A DNA stretch of 64,000 nucleotides. Origin: Cylicocyclus nassatus (taxonomy: Eukaryota; Nematoda; Chromadorea; Rhabditida; Strongylidae). Every line of letters begins with the position of its first letter. The stretch's first letter is position 1. A program made the position numbers and the translations under genes. The stretch spans positions 92,092,443-92,156,442 of the forward strand of contig CATQJL010000316.1 in the NCBI GenBank assembly GCA_958299035.1, given 5' to 3'. The notes beneath the pieces are model-generated. The model was not told where the DNA came from. It was given only the letters and a program-made list of their open reading frames with translations, and did not search any database. Below, in pieces: positions 46,101 through 56,161 of the stretch.

Positions 46101-47475
46101 GATCCCATCCATAAGGCTTGCATTTTTCACAAAAATATTGCTAGAAAAATTACGCCGAGTACACCATAGTTGCTTTTCTGGAAGTCCAAGAATTTGATTC
46201 CAATTTTCAACTGTTTTGCAACAGTTTGGCAATGCCATTCTCATCCTTGAAGTGTTTATCATTGCGAATTGCAAGTTGCACAGGAAGAAATTCAAATAGT
46301 TGCGTCAAATGTGATTTACTTGAAGTTTAAAGCCAAAATTCTGACTTACATTAATTGCAAAAATCTATCTCTCTCCAAAAAACCCCAAGGACTTCCAAAT
46401 TGCTCCCTCATATACTGTCTACATCACAATCTTATGCACAACTGCTTTATTTCCATAGGTAGAAATTAGAATAACGATTGTCATCTTCGCCAAAGAAGTC
46501 CTAAGCTTTTCTCAGATAAGTGATTTTATGCCTTTAGGAGTAAAACCACGAGTTTTCAATTTTCAAGCGTTGGTTTGAGAAATATCTGATTTAGCACAAA
46601 AAAACCCAAAAACTCTTGGCCTATTGCTTTCGTATCGCAGCCATATAGAAAATTTACTAACTGTATGTACATGTGAATGTCCGATTTAGAGAATGCATGC
46701 ATGAGCAAGAGTCCGTACAAAATTTACAGAAGGAGATCCGCTTTTTCATGTTTGTAAAAATTTTTGTATTAGGTTGTAACAGATTTGAATCGGAGGGTAA
46801 TTCGGAGGCACGCGGAAGGCGACAATGCACGCAAAATGAAAGCACTGTAAAGTCGCTCTTGCTAAATACAAAATTTTACTTATGGCATCGAGTCATGTAT
46901 CTGGTCCCACCGCCATTCCCACTTGCCGTGTTACTTTAGCACCGAAGAATTTTGAAAGGCACAGGATCTGGGGGACTGTCGCCTTCCGCACCAGACCCAT
47001 TTTATACAGAGCAGAAGGACGGCAGCGAGCATTGAAGTTTGCTTCAAAATTTCTCGATTCGAAAAATCTTAGATGTCATGACTTAATATGCATTTTGTAG
47101 TGCAGCTCCCATACAAACATTATGCAAGTTTGCAAAAAGGTTGATTTTTCGCGATGAATCTAGAGCAAAGACTGTCAGGGGGAAGATTCCCCAAGATTTG
47201 GTTTCTTCAACTCAAAGGCACCAAACTTCAAAACCTCACTTCCATTCAAGCGAAAGGACGCATAAGGGTCAAATGCATTTTCTTGGCAACGCAACAACAC
47301 AACTGTAAATGGGGGAGAAGCATTTTTCTCTAACTATCACCGCTTTCCCTACCATGACCTTATTACCACTCTGCATTTCTTCTTGAATCTTGTTACAAAT
47401 CTTGAAATTCTTTGATTTGTAAGTCAGCACTTATATGCATGTATGCCTTGATATTTCTAATCCTTGGTGTTATAG
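46101..47475 (+). other. Intron; unpaired mariner end and a short inverted repeat
   Basis: TTAGGTTGTAACAGATTTGA at about 46770 is mariner-like. CGCGGAAGGCGACAATG (about 46811) is mirrored by GACTGTCGCCTTCCGC (about 46976). No exon is supported. A stretch of similar non-coding DNA also lies at 44946-45894. Confidence 0.45.
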
Positions 47476-48023
47476 AGGTGAACGGCCCGAAAAGTAGCGG
47501 TGTGCGTGCGACCTCACCTCCCTCGTCAACGGCGCACGACCGAGCAGCTGAGGAACACAGTGCCAGCCATACGTTGACGACGAACCCAGCTCCTTCGTCA
47601 CGGCTGTCGCTCCAGGAGATCGCACTCAACGAGTCGAAAACAGAAAATTCAGCGGCGTGTGAGGAGCAGCAGCCAGAGGAGCACGCCGTAGCGACGACTG
47701 CATCGACGCAGGCCTCGACCAGCGCTCCCCGTCGGAGCAGCACCGACTCGGACAAAGTGCGGCAACCAGTGCCTAATGGCAGCGCCATGCGTGTCAACAC
47801 TGCCACCTCCACCACCACCGCTCAAACTCCGGAAACCCCTGTCACTTCAAAAATTTCACTTCGTGCGCTTCAGGAAATGGTTCGTATGACTCTTACATCT
47901 CGGGATTGTTGTTACAGCATATTCACCGCACGCAGAAACAGGCCGCCGCTACTGCGGTCGATGTCGGAATCTCTCAGATCAAACGCATTTTCGTTCCTCT
48001 GTCCGTCTGTTTTCTCTCGCAAG
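47476..48023 (+). CDS. mpz-1: Exon: long low-complexity linker before PDZ3
   Basis: From a GTTATAG acceptor to a CGCAAG|GTATGA donor, 548 nt give two bases of a split codon plus 182 codons, open throughout and strongly GC-rich against its flanks. The protein is Ser/Thr/Ala/Glu-rich (TSPPSSTAHDRAAEEHSASH; TTASTQASTSAPRRSSTDSD), then Arg-rich near the end (RNRPPLLRSMSESLRS). No folded domain is seen, consistent with a disordered inter-PDZ linker with many possible phosphorylation sites. Entry phase matches exon 43033 and exit phase 0 matches exon 49349. A minus-strand frame over the same bases is a shadow. The last 60 codons are less exon-like, so an earlier donor cannot be excluded. Confidence 0.8.
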
Positions 48024-48289
48024 GTATGATTGGACGCAACGGCGTCCAGTTTGTGCGTGCGACGAATTGTGTATAGTTTAGTTTCCAGCTGTTGGCAGAG
48101 CTAGTTATGCAAATTTTGAAGGATACCGCGATCTTTTATCACTTTACCAATGACTGTTTGGACCACTATCACCATCATTTAAGGAAGCATACCTCAGTCT
48201 TAATGAACCTGATATTGCTACAAATTGATTAGCGCAAAAAGACATTTTCATACGCCTTGGGCTGGCGCTTTCTGAAAATCGCAACACAG

Positions 48290-48830
48290 AGCGCCCATCC
48301 AAACTGAAGATTCTCAGATTATGATGCTGTATGACTAAACCAGTAATCTCAAAGTTCCTAGTTGCAAGCGCGCTCGCTTTGGGACTTGCTCGGTTTTTGA
48401 ATGCACCTTACGATTCTTTATATATTTGATAACGAAGCCTTTGATTCAATTGCCCACACCCTGCAAAAGAAGACTCTCGAAGCGAGAAATTTGCTCTAGG
48501 AGGCAGAAGCGCGCAGGTGGCTCCGCCCATCAGTGTGGTTGTTCTAAAGATAATGAGACTCATAACCGGGCTTCAGGGTAGGTAGAAATGTTGAAAATCT
48601 GATAATCATAATGCAAAGCGGATTCATAACACTTCTAGGTACATTAGAGCCCAATTGTGGACCGATCACGTTGACGGGCGAAGCCGCCTAGGCCGCTTCT
48701 ACCTTCTGGAGCATTTTTTTCGCTTCGGAAATCGTCTTTTGCAGCGGAACTCTCTTAGCTAGAGGGTCCGCTATCATACGGCATCGAAATTGAATTGCAC
48801 CAATCTCGATTTGGGTAGATGGTATAATAT
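48290..48830. mobile_element. Foldback family A, copy 10
   Basis: GCCCATCCAAACTGAAGATT at the left and GATTTGGGTAGATGGT at the right. CACCTGCGCGCTTCTGCCTC and CGCTTCTACCTTCTGGAGCA mark the inner arms (the first is read in complement). Diverged. Confidence 0.7.
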
Positions 48831-49348
48831 TCGCGAGCATACCCCGCGCGACTTTATTCGCTCGCGTTTGTCGATATGCCAGAAATCCTTGAATTTGACA
48901 CTCGAGAATTACAAACGTGTAGTACGTATGAACTTTTGCGAGTTAACAAAACGCCCTACCTTTCCTGTTTTCAAAGTGCGCTTCAGATAATTTGAAAATC
49001 TAAGTACTTCTTTTCCGCATTCGACCATTCACACTGCGGCACTTCGTCCTATTTTCTGCCCAGAAAATTGCTGTATTACGCATTACGGCTTTCTACTTTT
49101 TGTACAAAGTCTGAGAATGCCTTAAAGTACCAACGTAGTTGCTTCTGATGTATAAGTGCGCGCATTTTGTTCATCCTGTAATTCCCAGGAGGCTCCGCAA
49201 ATGGAGTCAATTCATTTTGAGTATCTCACACTCGTATCCAACCCCTTTATATCGATCACATTTTGTTCTTATATTATGATTGAGCAGGTGAGACATGCAG
49301 AATGAAATCGCTGTCAAATGGACCATAGTCAATTCTTTTATTTTCCAG

Positions 49349-49472
49349 GCATTGACTGTATTCTTGCGGGAAAACTGGCAGAATACCGGCTATGAAACAG
49401 TTGACGTCACTTTACTCAGGGATCCCGCACTGGGACTAGGCATCACTGTAGCTGGTTATGTACATAGAAAAG
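49349..49472 (+). CDS. mpz-1: Exon: N-terminal part of a PDZ3-like domain
   Basis: TATTTTCCAG acceptor, AAAG|GTAAGT donor, 124 nt: 41 codons plus one base. It reads ALTVFLRENWQNTGYETVDV and then TLLRDPALGLGITVAGYVHR. GLGITVAGY is the PDZ carboxylate-binding loop. The combination ET-[FV]-DV-x-L...GLGIT[IV]AGY is characteristic of the third PDZ domain of MUPP1 as I know it. The split base G plus AG of the next exon gives a glutamate and keeps the frame. In the protein this domain would bind C-terminal tails of membrane or cortical partners; specific ligands cannot be read from the sequence. Confidence 0.93.
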
Positions 49473-49580
49473 GTAAGTCTGATTTGATAGGAGAGGATGG
49501 CAATGTTTCCCGAAGAAATTCAATAAATATCTAAAGAAGGTAGCCGAGTTATTCAGAAGGTAGATAAAGGTTAGATGTTA

Positions 49581-50420
49581 AACATTCACGACAATACGAC
49601 CCACCGGTGTTCCGCCATTTCGGACAATACCACCCACTAGTGGGTCGTAAGATTCCTGAAGCTCTAACTTTGCCAGTTTACGATGGAATTCTGCGTGATT
49701 GTGGATTGTGAACACCTAGGCGAAGCACTAGCCAGAGTGATCCGGGCTAGGGATACTGTAATGTAATGCTACAGTTGGTGGGTATACCGTAGATAGAGAT
49801 AAGGCACAGACTTTAGCGCAAATCCTCGCTGATGCTTTTTCTAAACATTCATGTGTACATGCATGAGAACTGGGCGGGCAAGATACTGATATTAGCCCAT
49901 CAAACGTCGATATTATTGATTTTATTGATTTTTGAACTATTCGCCCTAAGAAACTGCAATTTTACACATATAGGTTTTGTAGCACGCTGATTACGAAAAT
50001 GTTAGTCTCAAGTTCTGAAACCGCCTTCTTACATCAGTTTTTTAGTTTCCATGAAAATTCCACCGTACTGCTACCGTAGCCTTACTGTGGATACTAATGA
50101 ACAAAGTGGACATGATTGTGATCAGCACGTGAAATAACCCCAAAACATAATTTTTTCATGAATGTTCATATGTTAGCTTTCTACAGATTGACTACCGTAA
50201 ACCTACAATATAATGCCAAAAACTGAAATAATCCATATTGACATCCAGCGCCTTCGATATCTCCTCTGGGCATTCCTCGGAGACATATTTTGGACTTTTT
50301 TCCAAAAAGACTACCATTTCGGACAATACGACCCATAGGTGGGTTGTAAGTTTGACAAAACAAAGAAGGTCTGATCCGAAAGGGCAGTGATCGAAAAATC
50401 GGCCTTGTCGTGAATGTGTT
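49581..50420. mobile_element. TIR element in the PDZ3 intron, about 840 bp
   Basis: AACATTCACGACAATACGAC at the left and TTGTCGTGAATGTGTT at the right are inverted. Inside, ATTTCGGACAATACGACCCA and related motifs recur near both ends. No transposase frame. Confidence 0.65.
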
Positions 50421-50864
50421 AATGTGTGCGAATGCGCTAACCACACACTTGACACGTAAAATTCAGGATCTCATCAGCCACTCTGCGCACATGACATGAC
50501 AAAAAACTTAGAATATCTTCCTCAATGTCGCGAAGGAAGGAAGAACTTAAGACCTTACCCGAAAGAGCGTCTGGGACCGCAATTTTTCGCGCAATGTTGT
50601 GATTGTGTATTCACACATACAAAATTGAAATACGAAATTGCTCCGCTGTATGTATGGGCTAGTACCTTAACGGTATATATAGTGGTCCTGCGGTGCCAAT
50701 GCTGCCGACAACACTTGCCGGTGAGCAGACTGCCAGGAGGAGTGAAAGATGAAAATGTGCGCCTCCTTACAGCCACTTGCACGCTCACTTTGACGTTATC
50801 AGGGGCGTAGCAGTTCGCCCATGCGCAAATGTTTCGGCAAATGTCGACATGCAAAGACATTGTA

Positions 50865-51789
50865 TTAGGTTGATGCAAAAGTAGTGCGCGTTTTGCGAGT
50901 TTTCACTTTGACGTGTTATAACTTCCTAAAAAAATCTACGTTTTTCAATGCGGAAAAACATCAGAGGCTCCATACCTTTCGCGATGCAGCGCACACCCCC
51001 CCCCCCCATAATCATATAACGGGCACAAAAATATGGATTGATAAGCAGAAAAATTCTTTTCTGACATTTCGTCTCTAACTGATCATAACTTTCTTCAAAA
51101 TTTGTTAGTAATAATAAGTAGCCTATTTTGTAGCCGGAAGCCAGTAGTACAAAGAAGGTTGAAAAGGGTTTTAACGAAGAGGATTTGCGGAGAAGAAAAA
51201 ATCAAAATCCAAAATCTCCGCTTTCTTTTGGAAATTTTTTCGCAGGCCTAGAAATCCCAAAATATGAAGTTGTTTGATTTTCTGCGTAATGACCAGTTAC
51301 ACAATTCTGCAAAAACTGTCAGTAGGAGGCTCACCCTTACGCTTACAGAAATGAGCAAAGCTTTGACGATTGCCCTCTTCAAAGGAAATTTATGGGTCAC
51401 AGAATGATCAAAACGACTGCCCATTTGATTCGCCGAAATCTCAATCTAGGTAGTTATAGGTAGTTTCTGAGGAAACAGTAAAATGTATATAATGTGTAGA
51501 CAATTTCCATTAAACACAGTAGCTAGAGTTCTAGGAGTTTGCCTTTATTCGGGCTTGATTTCTGGCCAGAAAAGTAAATGCAACGAAATTCTGGTTTCGA
51601 GCGCGGTTGTGTGAAGCTCTATCATTTCTTAACTAATAAAGCTGAAACCCGTTTTACCCACCATTGGATAGAGGATGAAAGGAGCTTTTTGATAGTATGC
51701 TAAGTTTTATCCAAAGAAGAAAGTTTGATCGAGAAAAGTCTCTTAAAACAAGGGCTAGAAAAACGCGCATTACTTTTGCATCAACCTAA
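50865..51789. mobile_element. Mariner-type element, 925 bp, non-autonomous
   Basis: TTAGGTTGATGCAAAAGTAG at the left and TTACTTTTGCATCAACCTAA at the right are flanked by TA on both sides. A C-run sits at about 50996-51006. No intact transposase is visible. Confidence 0.85.
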
Positions 51790-52778
51790 TAGTTGGCGTC
51801 AGATCTACTAAATGTATCACTGTTGTGAGCAAGCCGTCTCCACCCTTCCTAAAATCATCTGCTCTCCACTAGATAGGTTAATATCGATCAGATGGACAAA
51901 GAGAAAAGTCTATAGTTTGCACCGACAATGATCATAAAAGATTAGCACGATTATCAAGAGGCCATATTGTGAATTTTGTGGTCAAATACGATCCAAATTT
52001 TCCGCAGGGTTTTCTGGGGAGCACCCTTCTCCCTTTATATACAACACAAACAATTCCTGCTTTTTCGTCTATAATGCTATGGAAATTCATCAAATGATTG
52101 TCCTGCGGAGACTGGTCGCTATCGAGCAATCGCATTAGAAGCTAATACAACACGAGGTTGAATCTTACACAAGTGACCGAAGGCACCCTCCAACTAAATC
52201 TTCGTCTTCTGTTTTTGTCATGTGGGGTCTTTCCGTGACCCTGATCACAGATATGAGCAAAATGTGAACCCCAAAAAACCGATTTCTGAGAGCTCTATCC
52301 TGAAGGCACGACTTTCAGTATCTGGGTGGACGAAGCTTGATAGAGCGGGCGTGGCCTTATAGCACTTTCGCGGGTTCCATGCCCGTTTGCCCGTTTCCCC
52401 CTTCATAGACCACATTAGAGGACTGACCTACGCAGAATTCGTACTCTCAGCGCCTTCTTGTAAACTGGGAAATCGAGGAAGCGAAGGTTTTGCTTGGACG
52501 CTGTCTTTGAATCGTCATCTTCGCTTGCTACTCGCAGAAGCGGCAGTTTCTGTGAAGGGTAATTTGATTTTTCGTCGGCCCAGCACTGATGGAGCTAGGC
52601 GAGAGTGAGTGTGAGGGAAGGAACGAAGAGAGTGCAAGGCGACCGCCAAGGAACAAGCGCATGCGGCAAGAAGCGGGGGGGGGGGAAGCGAGTTAGGAGC
52701 CAGAGTCTGACGCACAGACGCGCAAGGCAGATGCGCTCAGGTCGCACAAATCTGATTGTCGTAGACGTTGCACTTCAG
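51790..52778 (+). other. Intron; GC-rich end
   Basis: No element identified from 51790 to 52380. From 52420 the DNA is GC-rich with a G9 run at about 52677, and frames on both strands show no motif. Confidence 0.4.
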
Positions 52779-52870
52779 AGGAAATCGGTGGCGTGTTCGT
52801 AAAATCGCTCGTGCCACGATCAGCTGCCGCTCAATCTGGTCAAATCCGTGTTCATGACCTCATTTTGGAG
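52779..52870 (+). CDS. mpz-1: Exon: middle of the PDZ3-like domain
   Basis: CACTTCAG acceptor and GGAG|GTGAGT donor, 92 nt: two bases completing the split codon, then 30 codons. It reads EIGGVFVKSLVPRSAAAQSG and QIRVHDLILE. GGVFVKS-x-x-x-x-S-A is the second PDZ strand and first helix, and G-x-I-x-x-x-D-x-I-x-x the following strand; both align with MUPP1 PDZ3 (GIFVKSI...SAV...GRIQIGDQII). It is only visible when the splice phase of 49472 is applied, since the upstream codons are interrupted. Ends in phase 0, as required by the next exon. Confidence 0.93.
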
Positions 52871-53710
52871 GTGAGTTCTTGAGTCATTGATCTTTTGAGT
52901 CTTTGAAATAGCGCTTCTGTTCAATCATGAAAACAATGTCAAATAGAATGACAGTAATTCAAAATGGTCTCTTGAGCTTTCCAAGAGAGCCCCTTTTTAG
53001 AACTTCTTTTTGTTTTCCTAGCAGATATGGGGTACTAATCGTTCAGGCAAAACAAGTACTACAAAAGGTGAAGATCCACCTAAGTCCTGATCCAATTGCA
53101 TTTGAGCCAATATCGCAAAAATCTTGTAATCAAAATTTTTTGCGAAAAGAACTCCTACGGGGCTTTGAATTGGTCGTTACAGAAGATGCAGCAGTAATCA
53201 TTTGCTACATTTTTCGCGTATAGAGGTCGAGGAAAAAATAGCTCGAAAATGGCAGACTCCGTCCCTAGCTCCTCCCACATGCACTACAAGCCTCAGTAAG
53301 TATAATCTTGAAATTATAGCTCTGCTTCTGTTGCCGTAATCGGGAAATACCTATAAAGAAAAACAATGAAAGTGGCCTTTTTGCATTTTCGAGCTATTTT
53401 TGTTTCTCAAACTGAGGCGCGGAAAAAAATTCAGCAAATTTTATGAAGAGGTTGGTGTACTGTAAGATGGCTAAGTGAAAGGTCCGTGAAAATTTTTTTG
53501 GAAGAAGATCCGACTTTCTAGGGCATTTAAAAATTTTGATTTTTGACTACAAACTTTACCTGGATTACTAGGTGGATCTTTGGCGATCATTATGTAGAGC
53601 TTGCTTGACTCTTCGAATAGAACCGAAAGCCTGTAGAAAAACGCAAACAGTTGATTTATTCAAGAGGGAATATTTTGAGACAACTTATGCGGTAACTGCA
53701 ACACACAAAC
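52871..53710 (+). other. Intron; one inverted repeat
   Basis: GAGGAAAAAATAGCTCGAAA at about 53225 is mirrored by TTTCGAGCTATTTTTGTTTC at about 53386, a foldback of about 190 bp. A donor-like CTCA|GTAAGT in its loop has no matching exon. Confidence 0.5.
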
Positions 53711-54175
53711 AATACCGCTCACATTTAAAAAAAAGACGCGGATGTCACATCATGTATGAACATCACCGTCGCGTGGCCATATCTCGCTTCAGAGTGGACG
53801 AATTCTGCATCTAAAGCCACCATTCGACTCAGGTCGGCGCAAAGCATCTTCTGATATGTAGAATTGCTCGCTTGGACACAGTAGGAGGTCAGGTTCCACG
53901 AATCGTTTCAGATTTTTGCTTACGGTAGGTTACTCAGTGTGCTTATTCATTGCACCCACTGGGCAACCTACTTCTGAAACGATTCGTGGAATCTGACCTC
54001 CTAATGAGTTCAAGTGGACACTTCTATATATCAGAAGATGCGTCGCGCCGACCTGAGTCGAATGGTGGCTTTAGATGCAGAACTCGTCCACTCGAAGCGA
54101 GATATGGCCACGCGACGGTGATATTCATACATGATGCGACATTTGCGTCTTTCTTTCAAAAAATGTGAGCGGTAT
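53711..54175. mobile_element. Foldback family E, copy 2
   Basis: ACCGCTCACATTT at the left and AAATGTGAGCGGT at the right, with ATATCTCGCTTCAGAGTGGA, GCCACCATTCGACTCAGGTC and GATTCCACGAATCGTTTCAG-type motifs mirrored around about 53945. Better preserved than the copy at 29.6 kb. Confidence 0.9.
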
Positions 54176-54410
54176 GTAGCATACCCAAATCGGTAAGGTT
54201 CATTTGACAAACGTCACCATCATATGACGTTCTTTGAAACGCTTATTTCCTCCCTTTCTTTTTAATTCGTATCACATTACATGCGTCCGGCGTCATGATG
54301 AAGGCAGAATCAGTCCTGTCAGAAGTATTATACACCTCAAAATTTGTATTGTGACAACCAAGATAATCTGAGTGCTTGGTTTTTTTCAGCTTTGATTCAT
54401 TTTTTATAAG

Positions 54411-54554
54411 GTCAATGGTATGTCGCTAGAGCACCTATCACATGCGGATTCAGTACGGACTTTGGTTAGAAGTGGTGAAAACGTGCATTTACGTCTCATT
54501 CGTTTTCCACCCGACAGCGCACAAGCACAGTGCTTGAAAATGCTTCAGGAACAG
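54411..54554 (+). CDS. mpz-1: Exon: C-terminal part of the PDZ3-like domain and following linker
   Basis: A TTTTTATAAG acceptor and a CAG|GTAAGT donor bound 144 nt (48 codons, phase 0 at both ends). It reads VNGMSLEHLSHADSVRTLVR and SGENVHLRLIRFPPDSAQAQ, then CLKMLQEQ. VNG is the conserved PDZ turn, LSHADSVRTLVRSG the second helix with its peptide-contacting first His, and VHLRLIR the last strand. With 49349 and 52779 this completes a normal-length PDZ domain. The acceptor is less usual (ATAAG), but the phase and domain fit leave little doubt. Confidence 0.93.
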
Positions 54555-55133
54555 GTAAGTGGCAGATTTTCGGCTTGTTTCTCCAGTTTCCAACTTTCTG
54601 CTTCTGAAGTGATTTTTGGCCACTTGTGACAACATAGTTTTATTTCATTTCATTTATTTCATTTGTGTTTCTTATCTTTCAGTCGCTATTCTTTCGCATA
54701 TTCCACATCTCAATCGAGCCAAGCTCTTCGAGGAATATATATTTTTACAAGTGGTTATAGTATCCTCAATTGCCTGTTCCCCCCACCCCCTCCTCCCCCA
54801 GTGCGAACTCTGAGCTTCGTAGCTCAAAATTTGCAAAGAATCAATAAACTCCAAAGGTAATCGATAATACCAAATACTAATATCGTATTCGTAATCAGCA
54901 TGCTCACTTCCCCCCCCCCCCCTCCCCCAGGGCCCGGCGGGGGTGGCGCTTTCACAAGCTGGATATCGTTTTTGGCCCGAAAAAGCAAAGGGGAAGTCGT
55001 ATTTTGGGGTCCGGGGGCGGAGCCCCGGACCCCAAAATACGACTTCTCCTTTGTTTACCGATAAACAATGCACATATCATTCTTTATTCATCATTCTTTG
55101 TTGATGTTACTGTCCTATGAACTTAGATTCCAG
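54555..55133 (+). repeat. Intron; satellite fragment and repeat G, copy 2
   Basis: 54830-54905 (AATACTAATATCGTATTCGT, then AATCAGCATGCTCACTTC) resembles the Helitron 121-bp unit. Next comes a C-run at about 54910-54923, then 54930-55061, the inverted counterpart of 39600-39720, including the palindrome GGGGTCCGGGGGCGGAGCCC. Confidence 0.7.
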
Positions 55134-55175
55134 CAATGTGAAGATTCTGTGCTCCGATCGCTAGCCTGCCCGCAG
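55134..55175 (+). CDS. mpz-1: Candidate 42-nt micro-exon after PDZ3
   Basis: An ACTTAGATTCCAG acceptor and a CCGCAG|GTGGGA donor frame exactly 14 codons: QCEDSVLRSLACPQ. Entry in phase 0 fits the phase-0 end of exon 54411, and exit is also phase 0. The piece lies in a short unique gap between two repeats and is more GC-rich than either. No domain can be judged at this length. Proposed as the next exon of the PDZ scaffold gene. Confidence 0.45.
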
Positions 55176-55199
55176 GTGGGAATTCAAATCGCAATTCTT

Positions 55200-55575
55200 G
55201 TAAGACTAAAAAAATAGGCTCGTTTTCAATGCACAAGTAACGATATGGCACCAAATGTGCTGTATAGTTGGAGGATCATGAGCACAAAAAAAGTATGAAG
55301 AATTATGAGAAACTTATGTGAATTTCAAAAAGGGTAAGTGTTTTTCGAAATTAGGTGGCTCCCGCGCCACCTGGGATCCACCTGGGATGGCTCCCTGCTT
55401 CCCTTCACATAATTTCCCGGATTTCTTTATATAAATGTGGACTAGGTCGAGATTATTACTATATGTTCAAATCCGCTTCCGAAACCACCAAGGCACCGCT
55501 TCGATACAGCCCCAAATAGGGTTCACAGCGTTATGATCGGCCTCGGAAAGCGCGCTCCAATCGCAGTCGGTTATT
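55200..55575 (-). repeat. Dispersed repeat F, copy 2 (inverse)
   Basis: ATTATGAGAAACTTATGTGA, GTTTTTCGAAATTAGGTGGC and ATCGGCCTCGGAAAGCGCGC are the complement of 38766-39110. Confidence 0.8.
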
Positions 55576-56161
55576 GTAAATTGTAAAGTTTCGCAGCTGA
55601 CTAATAAATGAGTAGTATCTTAGATATATAAACGTTGTGCAAATCTTGACCCTATCAGAAATTCAGCTCAGTAGGTTATACGAAAAGTTTAAAGTAATCT
55701 AATTATTTGAGATATAGGCCTTGTAAAATCTAATTGCCTGCGCTTCGTTTGAAACCAACGCAGAAGCGGCTAGAGACGTTAGGTCCCGAAGCGATATAGG
55801 CTAATCACAGCCGACAGTGTCCCGCCCCCCTTCCACGTATTTTTAAAAAAATTTTAAGTCTCTTTTGGCTAAATCATAATGTGCAATGCTGATATAGTGT
55901 GGGCTTCGGCCAGCTTCTATAGGTGAAGTTCATTTATAAAATCGTGACAACGATTTTTGCTGCGGACTTTGCGCCCATAAGAGCATAGAACGCTCATACA
56001 AAAAGGCATCACCTCAACGTTCAGCTCAGCCACTTCCAGTATCCAAATAATATCATACGTAAGCAAAAAACCATTCGAATAGAGATGAAAACCAAGAATA
56101 TGCAATTTCCGGAAGTCGCGCACATGCCGCGCGCGTCGCGCCATCGTCACGACTTTTCAAA
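55576..56161. other. Unassigned stretch
   Basis: No exon or inverted repeat is supported. Confidence 0.4.

Noticed and set aside
47393..47818. 141-codon frame on the minus strand
   Set aside because: It is the complement of the GC-rich linker exon on the plus strand.
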